Assembly (NCBI GenBank): GCA_020086605.1
Contig: JACBWW010000017.1
Location: 10,542,424 to 10,606,423, forward strand
Direction: 5' to 3'
Origin: Lanius collurio
Taxonomy: Eukaryota; Chordata; Aves; Passeriformes; Laniidae
Length of the DNA stretch: 64,000 nucleotides
Shown: positions 14,701-27,190 of the stretch, in pieces
Layout of the letters: the number at the start of each line of letters is the position of its first letter
Numbering within the stretch: the first letter of the stretch is position 1
Notes under the pieces: model-generated
Seen by the model: only the letters and a program-made list of their open reading frames with translations
Told to the model about the DNA's origin: nothing
Database searches by the model: none
Made by a program: the position numbers and the translations under genes

Positions 14701-17700
14701 ATAGAAGTGACCTGGAGCAGAAGGCCTGTTCAGACTGTGAGGTCCTGGTTAAAAAACAGTCCACTTCATATTTAACTCCTTATGTCCAAAATGTTTCCAA
14801 GGCATCAAGCATTAGTCAGGTAAAGATCAGAGTATGCCTTTAAGGCTTGAACAGATGGGCACATCTGTTTGTCTGACAGGAAAATGTATGTGTTGCTTGA
14901 CCCAGCAAACACTTCTTGGTGCAGTGGAATCATTGCACAAAATATCTCAGACAATATCTGAAAAGGATCCTCCAGCAATACATCAATAATTGGGATATGA
15001 TGGTACAAAGCCAACAACAAAATTAGGTTGATAGTTCAAACTCAGTTAAAGAGGCTTTGATCAGTTTGATGACTCTGAAATTAGCTGTGCTAACCTGTGC
15101 TAAATGACTCTGTCTTGCCGTGTTACTCACGAAAGATGTTCCTTTATTTTTTTTTTCAGTGGAATGAGTTGTATGAAGATACACTCGTGACAAAAAAAAA
15201 CCCCAAAAACAAAAACACAGTGTTAGTATTTTCAGAAGGCTATTCTACCCATCAGGATTTTGTTCCTTTTCTCTGACTCTGATGATGATTTTAACAGGTA
15301 ACTGGGCATTTCTTGCTCAGCTGATATTGCAAAGTTAGTCCTTACTGACTCAGGCCTAGCAATGTGCCTCCAGTCTTATCTTTCAGAATCATGTAATGAA
15401 GTTAGTTTCGATCTAAATCTATTTTTTTATTAAAATAAAAAAGAGATTTCTGTCCCATGTTTAACACTTGCAGTGAGATCTGCTGATACCCTCAGTATCA
15501 GTAACATAATTTCTTAGCATCAGATGTTGGCACAGACAAGAAGATGTCCCTGTATCCATCAGAAAAGATTTTATCCTCTCTCACAAAGAGATCCTTGGGT
15601 TAGTACTGGCCAATCTGGTATAACACAGCTCTGATTTCTGTTGGAAATATTAGCTGTAGTCCTAAAAGCTGCATAATTACATTAGTGTTGTTCCATGCCT
15701 GAGGGAACAAGCTCTGCTTCTCTGCTGTGTGACCAGCCGGAGCTCAGCACCGCTCCAAATGCTGCACCCAAAGTGGGACCTGGCACTGGCTCAGCAACAA
15801 CAGCCTCACCCAGAAGAGCTTTTACTCTGGTAAAAGGGTGCCACATTTTGATCCACAAGAGAAGCAGAATGAGCTTCTGAAAGTCCAGATTCTCCAAGTT
15901 CCCAAATCTCCCTGTAAAATCAGTAGAAACTTTAATATTGTTGAAAATCGGATGCAGTGCCCATATCATAAGGGCATCTGGAATGCTAGTCACACAAGCC
16001 TTGCTTACTCACAGCACTGTCTCTGGATATTTTTATAAAATCTACATTCTCAGCAATAAAATATGTGTTGCTATGGGGCATCTGTTTATGTTTTTATGTG
16101 AACTGATAATTACCCTGGAGTTCCTCTGTCTACAAAAATGGTAGAGTTTTACAGTGGGCCTTTAAATAGTTATCAGTTAAATGTAAGGATAGTCCTGAAT
16201 TTATACGAGAAAAAACAAATAAATGGGGTAAATTAGTGCAAGCATGTAATTGCAGATATGAATCATACGTTTTACACATGTGACAAAATATGGTTTTGTC
16301 CCTTTACAACCTTGTAAGCTCAGCTCTCCTCTGAGCTCAAGACACAGCAAATTCACCTGTCAGCTGCCAGACCTCACAGCAAAGTGACCTAGGCTGGGTA
16401 GATCTCACCTGCATTTCTCTGAACAAAAATTGCCAGGCAAGTGATAGAAACACAACATCATTCAAAACACATAGGTAGATAGGGAGATTTTATATGTTTG
16501 AGACAATTCTATTATGACATTCACAAATCTCAAACACTACAAAACTACAATATTTACTATGAATAAGACAGGAAAAGGAAAATAAAATAAAGTAAACTGT
16601 GGTTGCACCTAATTCACACAGTGCAAACATAACCCTGTGAGGCGAAATCCACAAAAACCAGTCTCTTATGGTGTAGCTTCTTAATTTATGTTTGATCTTT
16701 TTTGCCCCCAAAACACTCCAGCACTACCATAACCACTGTTACAGACACTATTTGTCAACTGCCCCCTCACACTCTTTTGGTGAGTCCAGTCATACTCCTT
16801 GGTATGATATTTGTCTGCATCCATTATCTCACCTTTATATAAAAGGTCTCTGAAAATACCACCCATAGTCACACAGTTACTTGGGGAATTTTTGATCCTG
16901 GATTTTTTTTCCTGTGTCACAGGAGTCCATGTGAGGATAAAGTCTTTTCTTTAGGGCTTACTTCCACATCTGCCTCAGGATCCTGCCTTAAAAATAATCA
17001 GGATTTACAACCTACTTACTCTGATTAGAGGTTTCTGTGTCCAGTTCATTTTTCCTTCAAAAAAAAAAAATAGGGTTCATGTTTTCTTACAGCTTCCCAA
17101 CTTTGTTCTGTTCTGTGTCCGATGTAATTGATGACAGATTAATGCCCATCTGTCACAGTTCCACACTGTTCATTTTTAGTGTAAATATTCTGTGCTTACT
17201 CTTCTGGGTGTTACAACCTGAAAAGATCCAAATCCAAATCTGTAATAATAACATTACCAGAATTAGATATCAATGACAAGTCAAGGAAGCATTGCATATG
17301 CATATACATATGTGCTTTGCAACACAATGGTCAGACAGAGAAAACTACAAGTGGCTTTAGGCTAAAGGCATATACAACAGAAAGAACCACAAAACTGGGG
17401 AGCAAGGATCTTGGAATACAGGAAGAAAAGGGGGCCAGAGACTCAGCAGACAGACACATGGATGGTGATTAAAACAGACGTGTAGCTGCCCCTAAGGATA
17501 CCACAGTATCTTTAAGATTTATCTATAAAATAACAACAAAAGCAAATTGTTGTCTTTATGCTGTACTTCAGCATCAAGTGTGCAGAATTTATGTCTCAGA
17601 TCCTATCCTGATCTCCTGTCTTAATGCTGTGGTAACGGAATGAAAGTGTTTAGAACGATGGTATCACTGTCTTACTGCCATAAACAGAACTGTCTCTTGG

Positions 17701-18239
17701 TGCCTGACTATGCATGACTGATCTGGCCACCTCCACTTGGGGCCTAACTTAACTCTGCTTGCAGCAACTGATGGAGGGTGTAGGCAGTCTAGGAAACCCA
17801 GCAATACTGAAAGCATAACATGAGGATGGAAACATCCTCTACTTTCCTTGCATGATCTAGCTGCAGTTCAGTCCCACAACCTAATACCCTACTGAAACAT
17901 TTGTCTTCTTGCCTTCACCATTTGGTACTACCAGTTTTAGATACCCAAACATCCTATGAAATCAGGAATCAGTACCAGATTCTGTAACAGACACATAACA
18001 GCAAAAACAGAGCCATGGATTGAAATGATAACTAGCTTTGTCTCATCACCAGTAGGATGTGGGAAAATGAATTCTTAACTAGAATCATGAATTTCACAAT
18101 GGGGTCCCAATACATGAACAGAGGATGTTTTCCATGGGTCATTAGAAAATGTACAATGAGTCCTTGATGTCTAAGTGTTAATATGAAATGAAAAATTCAG
18201 TTACAAGAATCCAATGTGTTCAAAAGATGAGCCATTTGG
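8739..18239. other. Intergenic, no gene found
   Basis: AT-rich sequence without supportable exons. It contains a small direct repeat (AGAAACACCC twice near 9474), the possible MIR tail at 14.42 kb and a somewhat GC-richer stretch at 15.69-15.85 kb whose frames on both strands are short and unrecognised. No RNA gene seen. Confidence 0.65.
14418..14460 (+). mobile_element. Possible MIR-like SINE tail
   Basis: The segment CAGCTCTGTGATTGAAAGGTG followed by TTACATAAATGTAAGTGG resembles the sauropsid MIR 3' part (GATGAAAGGCGCTATATAAATGTAA). Only about 40 bases can be aligned by eye, so the assignment is tentative. Confidence 0.4.
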
Positions 18240-18460
18240 GTATCACAGTGTACAGGAGAAGAAACCAGAGGTAGAATAGAAGACATTGAAAATAAAACAA
18301 GGATGACAAGGCAAAAAAATAAAAGGATAAAAGAACCCTAAAAAGTAGAAGAAAGAAAGAGAAGATTAAACAAAAGAAGATTAAAAAATAATTAGAACCA
18401 AAGACCAGAAGGTTAACTATGGGAATTGAAACAGAAGGTAGAAAAAAAGGAATGCTGACA
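18240..18460. repeat. Purine-rich strand-asymmetric tract
   Basis: About 220 bp of the + strand are strongly A/G-biased (AGAAGAAA, AAAAGGATAAAAG, AGAAAGAAAGAGAAG types) with few pyrimidines. On the - strand this creates a 99-codon frame of almost only Phe, Leu, Ser and Tyr, which I regard as an artefact. No transposon end is recognisable. Confidence 0.6.
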
Positions 18461-19239
18461 ATGTAGCAGAAAAGAACTCTGAGCAGCAGTAATGCTAAGG
18501 TTTCTTGAAAAAGGAACATAGCACAATAAAAATGAATAACCCATCCTTGTAAGAGGAAGCAAGAGCTAAGCCATAATTAAGTGAAGCCCAGGCTACTTTC
18601 AAGTTTTGCTGGAAGATAAAAAGCAGAATCAGAGGAGAAATATGATCACATGCTGTGTTAACACAAAATATAACAGTCTGAAAATATTTTTTAAAATACC
18701 AACTTAAAAGCATAAGCATAAGAAATAGATATTGCAACAGCTGTACAAGTGAGGAACAACACCTTGAATGGAGATATCTAGTATGACCCAAATTTTGTAG
18801 AACTTAATGTGAATCCACAAGAATATCATACAATCTCTTCATTAACAGGAGTATGCAAATTAGTAACATTAAAATAGAAAAAAGAAATGGTAAAACCAGT
18901 GATCACCAAATTAATTTCCAAATCAAGGACAAAATAATGAGGCACAATTACAGCAGAATTGGATACTGATCATGTTAGAGCAACTAAAAAGGGATATAGG
19001 ATTCTTAAACAGGGAAACCATACAAGTTGGCTAGTAGCACCAGAGGAACATCCAGGGCTAAGCAGTGAAGATCAATCTTTAATTGATCAACCAGCCACAA
19101 TGAATTTTAGCTGGGCTTTACTTACTCAAAAATGCAGAGTAACTCAAAAGGGAAAAGTGTACTAAGGAAGGGAGCTTAACAGGTTTGACACTTCATTTAA
19201 GGTGCTGATAAATTTTTGGTATATTTTTTCACCCAGCAG

Positions 19240-19276
19240 AATAAAGATTAAAATTAAATAAAGATTAAAATTAAAA
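19240..19276. repeat. 17-bp tandem duplication
   Basis: AATAAAGATTAAAATTA occurs twice in direct succession (19240-19256 and 19257-19273), in AT-rich intergenic sequence. Confidence 0.9.
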
Positions 19277-22200
19277 TCACCAAGGGATACACACAATAAA
19301 ATAAATTATTGGATACTAGAGCCAGGGTTTAGTGACTGAAAACATGGGCAATATTTATAAAGAGTGTGTTCATGTACACACTAACCGTGCATGAAGCACT
19401 GAACCAGGCTGAAGAGACAATCAAGCTCAGTAAATCCAATAACCATGAAATTGGAGAATTTCATAGATATTATTTGAAGAGCTGAAGAAATTTTACAAGA
19501 ATAATGTGAAGTTAAAATCCCACCAGGTTAATAAGTGGGGGGAGGGTGGAAAACTATTCAGGTGGTAGCCTTCTCTAATCAGTGTCTAAAGGGTCAAAAA
19601 GATTTTACAGGTGAATAGAACCATGGATAAGACTGTAACAGAGGCAGTTGTGTATGCAGCAAACAGAGTGAAAGTGTTAGTCTGCTCCTGAAAGATACTG
19701 CAGACAAAAGCATGGGTAGCAAAAGAAACAGGAAAGGAATAAAAAGAGGAATTAAGTGTTTTGTTGTTATTCTCAGATGTTTGTGAAATACATGGATAGA
19801 AGACTACATATTTGAAACCACCATGGAAAATGTAAAGGTTTTTCAAATTTAAAGATTTGTTTATTGCACAAATCAACTTAAGCATTCCTCTGAACACAAA
19901 TTTTTGAATTATCAGCTGGAACATGTTTTGGATTAAATCCATGCAGACACCAAATTTAAAAATACATGAGTGCAATGGGGAGACAGATACCTAAGTTTAT
20001 TGAGAAGTGTGTGGGTAGTGAGAGAGGTATTAAATAGTATAGATCTCAGATGCATATCTAAAGTATTTGCATTTATCATTGATAGGCAATGACATGATGA
20101 AAGCATTTATATAGGAAAAAGGAACTTTGCACTTTCTAGAACATGACAAAGTAGGCCCATAATCTTTCTAACATCTACTTTTCATTAGTTTCAAGTGTTA
20201 TAAAAACAGAACGAGAATCTATCTGGATTGTTACCTGGGCTGTGTGATGATCTGGTATGCAAACCTTGTTGCAAAAGAAAATTTTCCAAAACTTTAAAAG
20301 GTAAAAATGAAAAAAGTTAGCTTTAGTAAGTACTATTTCAGAAGGCTGCACACTCTTACATGAAGATTTACAACATTATATTTGTGATCAAGGACAGATT
20401 CTGTAGCGCTGTATTGGGAATATTTTAAAATAAATGTTTGTAAGTTAAAGGCCATGTGTTTGTCTAAAGAAATACTAAGAAATGGTAGAGGCAATAAATT
20501 CTCCAACTGGGGAGATATACTGATAATCAAAATACTACTCAAAATCTGTATGTGCAAGCATGTACTAATTTAGTAGAAAGATTCTTTGGTTTTCAAGGAG
20601 CTAATCAAGTAGCTTTAGAGATGTCCAACAATTGTTCTCTTGCTTCGGGAGAATAACAGCAAATATCCATCACCTTGAAGAATCACTCAATGCAAAAGTT
20701 ATCTTTTTCAGTCTGGAAAAAACACTCACTTTATGTACTTTGTCATGTGGTATCTTGGCAGTTTGATCACACTTTGTAATTGAAAACCAAACTTTATCCA
20801 AAGATGTTTGGTGCTCTGTGCTCTCAGTCAGATGGTTTCATGTGCATAATAAAACTTACACATTTGCCATTTTTGTAATTGAAAAATAACACACTGGCTT
20901 TAAGCTCATTTGAAACTATTCCAACTGAGCCAATGGATGGAAGAATTTATGGAAAAAACCTTATACCCACATCTGTAATGAACTTAGCAATAATAGAATT
21001 CCAGCAAAATTAAGGGAAGCTTCACCAAATCCAGGAAAATATTAAAACATAGGCATTAAAATTTGAAACAATTATAATATTTTTATAGGATTATATATTT
21101 TTTAGTTCCACAGCATCTAACCTACTGCGTGTATTATTTCTTCCACTTACTGCATTTTTAATAATACAGGCTGGGAATCTTCTAGGTATCATTATAATAT
21201 TAAAGTGTTTATTGAAAATATTTGCATATTACAGCCATGTTATGTGCAAATGATTATCAAAAGGTCAGTATCTGGTGAAGCAAGACCAAAGTATTCCAAA
21301 TGCTGTCCAAGCAGCAGGCCCACAGCAATAACCAGCCAATGCAGGTTAGAGAGTGCAGGGTTTAGGCAACTGACCACAAGTTACCTCAGTGTATCTTGGT
21401 AATGGTGAGGTGTTTGAAACCTGAATGGGACATGTAGGAGAAAGCAATCCTAATGGTGACCAGGGACCCTGCAGCAAGCCAAGCACCAGAGACCTCTGAA
21501 TGCTGAATGCAGGAAGAGGAGGGGACCAGAGACCAGAGAGGCATTACAGCTACCCACTGCTACAGATGTGTGACAGTGTAAAGAAGCTGTAACAGGTACC
21601 ACACATGGGCTGGTTTCAAGGTGCATTTATTATAAGACTGCCATGAGAGCAACTGGTTGCCCTTACCCTGTATTTCAGTGCCACATATGCCCACTACATG
21701 GTAAATACTGTCTGAGTCAAACCTTTAAAGGGACCTGTGTTTGGGTGTTGGGCTTAACATTTTGTTAATTGAACTGGGCTGGTTTGGCTGGATGCTTTTG
21801 AGGAGCGACTGTTAAATTTAGATGTATGGGAGATGACTGGCTGGAAAAATAGATTAAAACTCTGCTTTTTTTGTCCTTCATCTATGAAGTCAGCAGTTTT
21901 TGTGTCTGGGTAGGTCAAGAATTTCAGAGTCCTAAGTAAGAATGTTAACCTCAGAAGATTGGTTGCCTCAAGACAAGGACAGATTTGACGGGTTCAGAGG
22001 GCAATACAAATGAAAACACAGTGATGGTGAGGCCATCAGCTTTGGAACTATTCATTTAAGAGTAATTTGTCATCAGCGTTAGGAACTCAGTGTTGATGCT
22101 TGGGCATTTAATGTGATTGCAGAGAGGTTTTAAAACAACTTCTAATACAAAATGGAATCAAAGAAGCTTGTGGAGCTTCTCAGTAGAGAAAAAAATCCCT

Positions 22201-25200
22201 ACTGAGCTATATAGAAGTATGCTATAAATGAACATGGAGTGTCTGAGCTGTGACCAAATGTCCATTGCTAGCCAACTTTATTTTGTGGTGGATTGATCTC
22301 TCTTCTTTCAAAGCTCAGCATTCATAAATTGTTCTGGGAAACCTCAAAGTTATTTGAAAAGGTCTATAGCAATATAAATTTCTCTATGCAAAATGGCTGT
22401 TTAACAAGATTGTCTCCTTGAACTTTTCACATGATTGTGACAGCCACTTTCATTAACTAATGGAAGTTTTATAGCGGATTTTCCCACTACTCCCACATTA
22501 CTGTTTACTGTTATTTTATGGAGAATACTTTACAAATTGGGTCTTTGAAGCAAAAGAAAAGACATTTGGTGACATTCCCAGACTGCTATGTGGCTTGTTA
22601 GCAGGGCTGCCCAAGAGACAGCTTGCAGGAGAACCTCAGCTCACAGGGGCTGCAAAGTTGGGCTGCAACTAATTGGCCTGTGGGGGTTAATTCTACAGTC
22701 ATTATGGTCACAAACACAAAAACTTCTTTTGTGTTAGCCCTGCTTAGATTAAAATTAGCAAGAACAGAAGCTTCATGAGGAATTGTTCCTCATTTGTCAT
22801 GGTGCAGACAGCAGAAGGATGGTGTATGTGTGTAGTTAGATTTTACAATAATAGTGATAATTTCAGAGAAAAAGGAAGAGAGAAGTTTAAGGAGTAAGTG
22901 GTTTGGAAGGCATCTGAGGCTTCCTGAACCCAACATCCATCATACTGTAACTGGATGAGTTTTGGAACTGATCAGGAACTGATTCTTCTTTCTTTTCAAC
23001 AGAGAAAGTGTTCAGTTGGTATTTTAGGAAGTGTCCCTTTTATTCCATCTGGAGAATCCCTGGGTCATTTTATGTTAAATTATTGCATTCCCTCAGTGCA
23101 ACAAGTAAAGATGTTTTCAATTGCCTGATGAGAAAGAAGAAACTAGAAAGGAAGAAAAAATATCTGGAGAAAAGAAGACAGCTAGTCTACAGCTAAGTGC
23201 AGACATTTAAGGAAGAAAAAAAGTGTGAGCAACAGAAGTGAAGGAATGATTTATTTATCTTTTATTTTTCCAAGGTATATGTCTTCGTGAAGTCTCTGTT
23301 GCAAAAGACAAACCTCGAGTTTGCCTGATTTGCCATTTTTCATTTTGTGCAGGAAAGACAGTAACATTTCTCCTAGCAACTAAAGATTTTTCTCTCCAAC
23401 AAGTTATAAATGTGGGAAAAAAAATAAATAATAAATGCTCTGACTTTGAACTTCAGTAGAAAATCTCATTTTTATAGTCAAGCATCATCTTTTAGAGCAG
23501 AAAGAAAGAAGAAAGATATTTACAAATGTCTTTTTTTTTCCGGAAAAAGTAGCTTTCATTTTCAGCAAAGTTTCGAAACTTCACAGAACCCTGAATACTT
23601 TCTTATCAGTCAAAAAAGATATTTTGTACATTCCTAAATGTGACACAATGAACACTTCTCAACTTTTGAAGATGGGTCTTCCTTCTGAACCAGGATCATC
23701 CAAAGTCAATGCACTATCCTCAACAGTAACAGTGTGAAGCTTATGACTAATCGTTTCTACACATGGGATAAAGGCATGAGACTGCATTTTCCTTCCAGAT
23801 TCACTCATTACATTGCACAAAAATTGGTGGGAAGAAAATTAGCCTTGAGACATGCAGAATGTCACATCTCTAATTGATATGGCTTGTGCTCACTTCAAGA
23901 TTAAATTTGATATAGTGGTTGTACATTGTTGAGAAGAACTGTTTTGATTCTGGCTGTGTGGTTTCATAGCAGCAACATTCACTTTAATGCATATTGGAAT
24001 CATTGTAATTAAATTTAATTCACAAAAGAAAGCTAATTTAAAAAAATATTATTTTCCTTTTGTTTCTATATAAATGGTAAAATTGAAAAATCTAAGCACA
24101 CCTAGTCACAGCAGGAACCAAGGGACTAAATATGCAGTTCCACTGCCAGATCCCTTAAATTGGCTACTGTTGAGGCACAGCATCTACATCAAAAGGACAG
24201 AATTCCAGCAGAGTATGTCCCCATCCATTACTGTGGCAAGTGAGGAGATGCATGATCAGATTACAATTACACTATGTAGATGCAAAGGATCAGAATAGGA
24301 CCTCAAAGACATATACTTTGTGCTTCTCAAGTAAAAGATTTCCTAAATGTTATGCAAAATATTATGTGGCATTTAATCTGCTAAAAGATTTAAAGAAAAT
24401 GTCTTCTACTTTATACATTTAAAGGGACAAGTCTTTTGTTCATCACATTGGACAGAACTTTTATCCTTAAACTGTCAAGATGATAAAGGCATCAGCATAC
24501 ATTTAAATTCCTTACCTCAAAAGAAGGTAAATGATGTATGCAAAAGAAAACCAGATTGCACAAGGAATTTCTTTACACAGGGATTGTGCCATGGAATAAA
24601 GTTAATGTAAAAAAATAAGTGTAGGTTTTTTAAGCTAATGTTAATGCATCATGAGGTCAAGTATCAAACAAATCCACCCAACTACAGGCTTTTTTTTTTT
24701 TTTTAATAAGAAAAAGGTATGCTTTTTTTCACATAGAAGATTTTTTTTTGCTTTGCTTTTGCTTATATTGATGGACTGTGAAGGTCAAGAAGAGATTGAT
24801 CCACAGAGGCCAGTAAAAGTTAGAAGTAATTTAATTAGAGTTGTCCAAATCTGAAATATCTTCTAATCGGATTATATACTTATTTCTTGAGGGACAGTGT
24901 GTGGGCATCTATATTCACTCTAGAAAGATCCTTTTTTGTAATCTAAAATGATTCACTTATCAACTCTTTCTTAAGAAGCAGAATTGGTCAAGAAAATAAA
25001 AACCCAAAGAATTTTTCTGTAGTTAAGAAATAGAATGTGCTTATATTAGTTTATATTTCAAATTAACTGTGTGTGTCTGTATGTGTATTTTGCACATTAT
25101 ACTACATTAGGCAGTCTTTTGGAGTCCAAGTAAGTGGAGGCACAGTTGCATAGATGTGTCATGTGAGGATCTGTTTCTGTGCTGTGCTGCCTGCCATTTG

Positions 25201-25778
25201 TAGCTGGTGTGATTCATGGTAACAAAGGGCATAGTCTGGGACATTTAGAGATGTAATTTTGTCTAAATCTCTTAATATAAAATAGACAAAATGCTTTCTG
25301 TGAAGAGGAAGGGTGTCATCCATCAAACATTTTTAATCCCTGCTTTGCCATGGTCAGCCCTTGAGGGTTTTAATGGTACAAAATGTACAGTAACTGTGGG
25401 TACAAAATCTGAGGTGACTCTTAACAACTGTGAAAGCAAATGAGTCATCATGTGAAGGTGAATATGCTGTAAATGAGAGAAGAGAGGCTGGGAAGCAAAC
25501 TGGAATATCGACTAAGGGCAGTGCTGCCTGCATCACAGAGCCCTGAGCTGTAGAGAAAGGTCTTCTTCCAGTGCCCCAAAATAGTAGTGTTACAGAGAGG
25601 TTTCTCAGAATGCATCCCACCCTCAGATAAACAGAAATTGCTGCACAGGAGAAGAGATTTGCCTGGAAACTGTTCACTAGAAATCTTGAGGTAAAGTAGG
25701 TTTGGGTTTATAGAAAACACAGGAGAGTGAGTCCCTTCCTCTCCCTGTAACTAATTGTAGAACCAAAACAGAAACAAA

Positions 25779-25790
25779 GGGGGGGGGGGG
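25779..25790. repeat. G12 homopolymer
   Basis: Twelve consecutive G in AT-rich intergenic sequence. Homopolymers of this length are error-prone in sequencing and assembly. Confidence 0.95.
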
Positions 25791-26879
25791 TTGAATAATA
25801 AATTACATTTTTAAAAATTCCCCTCCCTTTCTGTTCTCAAATCAGAGCCAGAAATAGCAGTGCCGAAATTCTGCGAGAAAGACCATTCTTGCCCTTCTGG
25901 GAAATACCATAATTATCTCTATAAAGTCTGTTGCTGTAAGATTTGGAGATGTTTTGCTGACTGCAGAGATCTGGATGTTCTTCAGATAAGGAATTGAAAG
26001 TCTGCCTCATTACCAGATGCAAATCTCCACTCTAAGGTCCATCCATTAACAGGTTAGACTGTTGAAGTACATTGAAATATAACTATTGTACAAATCTGGT
26101 CGGGTGTCCTTGACATGAGAGTTTGCAGCACTGCTTTCAAGAGATTTATAAATATGAATTGACTGGTGATGCCAGCCAACATGATTAAGATGCTCCCTAA
26201 ATCAACACTACCACTGAGTTGCCCACAAATGGCACAGAAATAATTTTATTTTGATAAATAAATTGTCAGAGAAAAAACCCTGTGAACGGAGTGCTGTGCC
26301 TCCTGAGCTTTTACTTTTTTACCTTAGATGAGCAACTAATACAAACAGCAATTAAAGGCTTACTATAAGCAAGAACTTAAGTACCATGTGCTCAAGTGCT
26401 CTGCCAAGCAGGAATGAGGTTGCTCGTATATTTAAATATTTTTCTTGCTATTAGACAAAGAATGCAAAATTTATATCCATGCAAATTTATCCACATATAA
26501 CAGTTTTGCGAATCAAGAAATGTGTTGTATTTTCTGGAGCTTGCTGCATCCTGGGAAATGGAGAATAGATTCTTCTGTCTCACTTGATATTTCACTGCAC
26601 AACTGAATTTTCTGAAGAGCATTGGGCAGACCATGTATTCCTAATGATAAATATGCCAGCATGATGACAACTGCTTTTACCTTGAACATTTCCCTGGATA
26701 GTGAATTTTTCTAAGCTGATAATAATATGGCTCAGTCCCCCAGAGGGGAAAAAATACTTTCCTAGGAGCTGTGTTAGTCCATGTTGAATGAGGGCTCTAA
26801 AAGTAAGAAGTAACATGAATGGTTTCTTAGACAAAAAAAAAAAAAAAAAGAGAGAAGAAAAAGGCTGACCTAAAAGAGT

Positions 26880-27190
26880 TTACACAGCTGTGACTGATAA
26901 AATATAGCAGCCATGGCAACCCACTCTCCAGTATTCTGATAATGCATCAGAAATGAGGCTATTAGAATTATTAATTCACATTAGCGGCTATTAAAATTAC
27001 TACCTGCAGATTCACAGCCTGAAAATCCTTTTCTATTTCAAAGAGAAGGTTCAATTGCAGAGGGAACCTTTTTGCTAAATAGGTGCACTGTATTGTATGC
27101 TAGACATTATGGGAAGTCCAACAGATAATAAAGCTCACATTGAGCTTTCTGTAGCTGCTTTGTAATGCAAGCCTAGCAGATGTAATACTT
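26880..27190. promoter_or_regulatory. Possible conserved non-coding element
   Basis: Non-repetitive sequence has clustered homeodomain cores (GAATTATTAATTCACATTAG, then GGCTATTAAAATTAC) together with CAGCTGTG, CCATGGCAAC (RFX-like) and GATAATGCATCAG. This density in an otherwise plain gene-desert region suggests an enhancer. Inferred from motif content only. Confidence 0.28.

Larger units (their letters stand above)
18461..26879. other. Intergenic, no gene found
   Basis: AT-rich sequence with the 17-bp tandem duplication (19.24 kb), T and A homopolymers (T15 near 24690, A17 near 26833) and the G12 run. A moderately GC-rich stretch around 21.25-21.65 kb is non-repetitive but carries no recognisable exon. 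Confidence 0.65.

Noticed and set aside
18220..18519. 99-codon - strand frame resembling a membrane protein
   Set aside because: Phe/Leu/Ser/Tyr content is a by-product of the purine-rich + strand, not a true hydrophobic protein.
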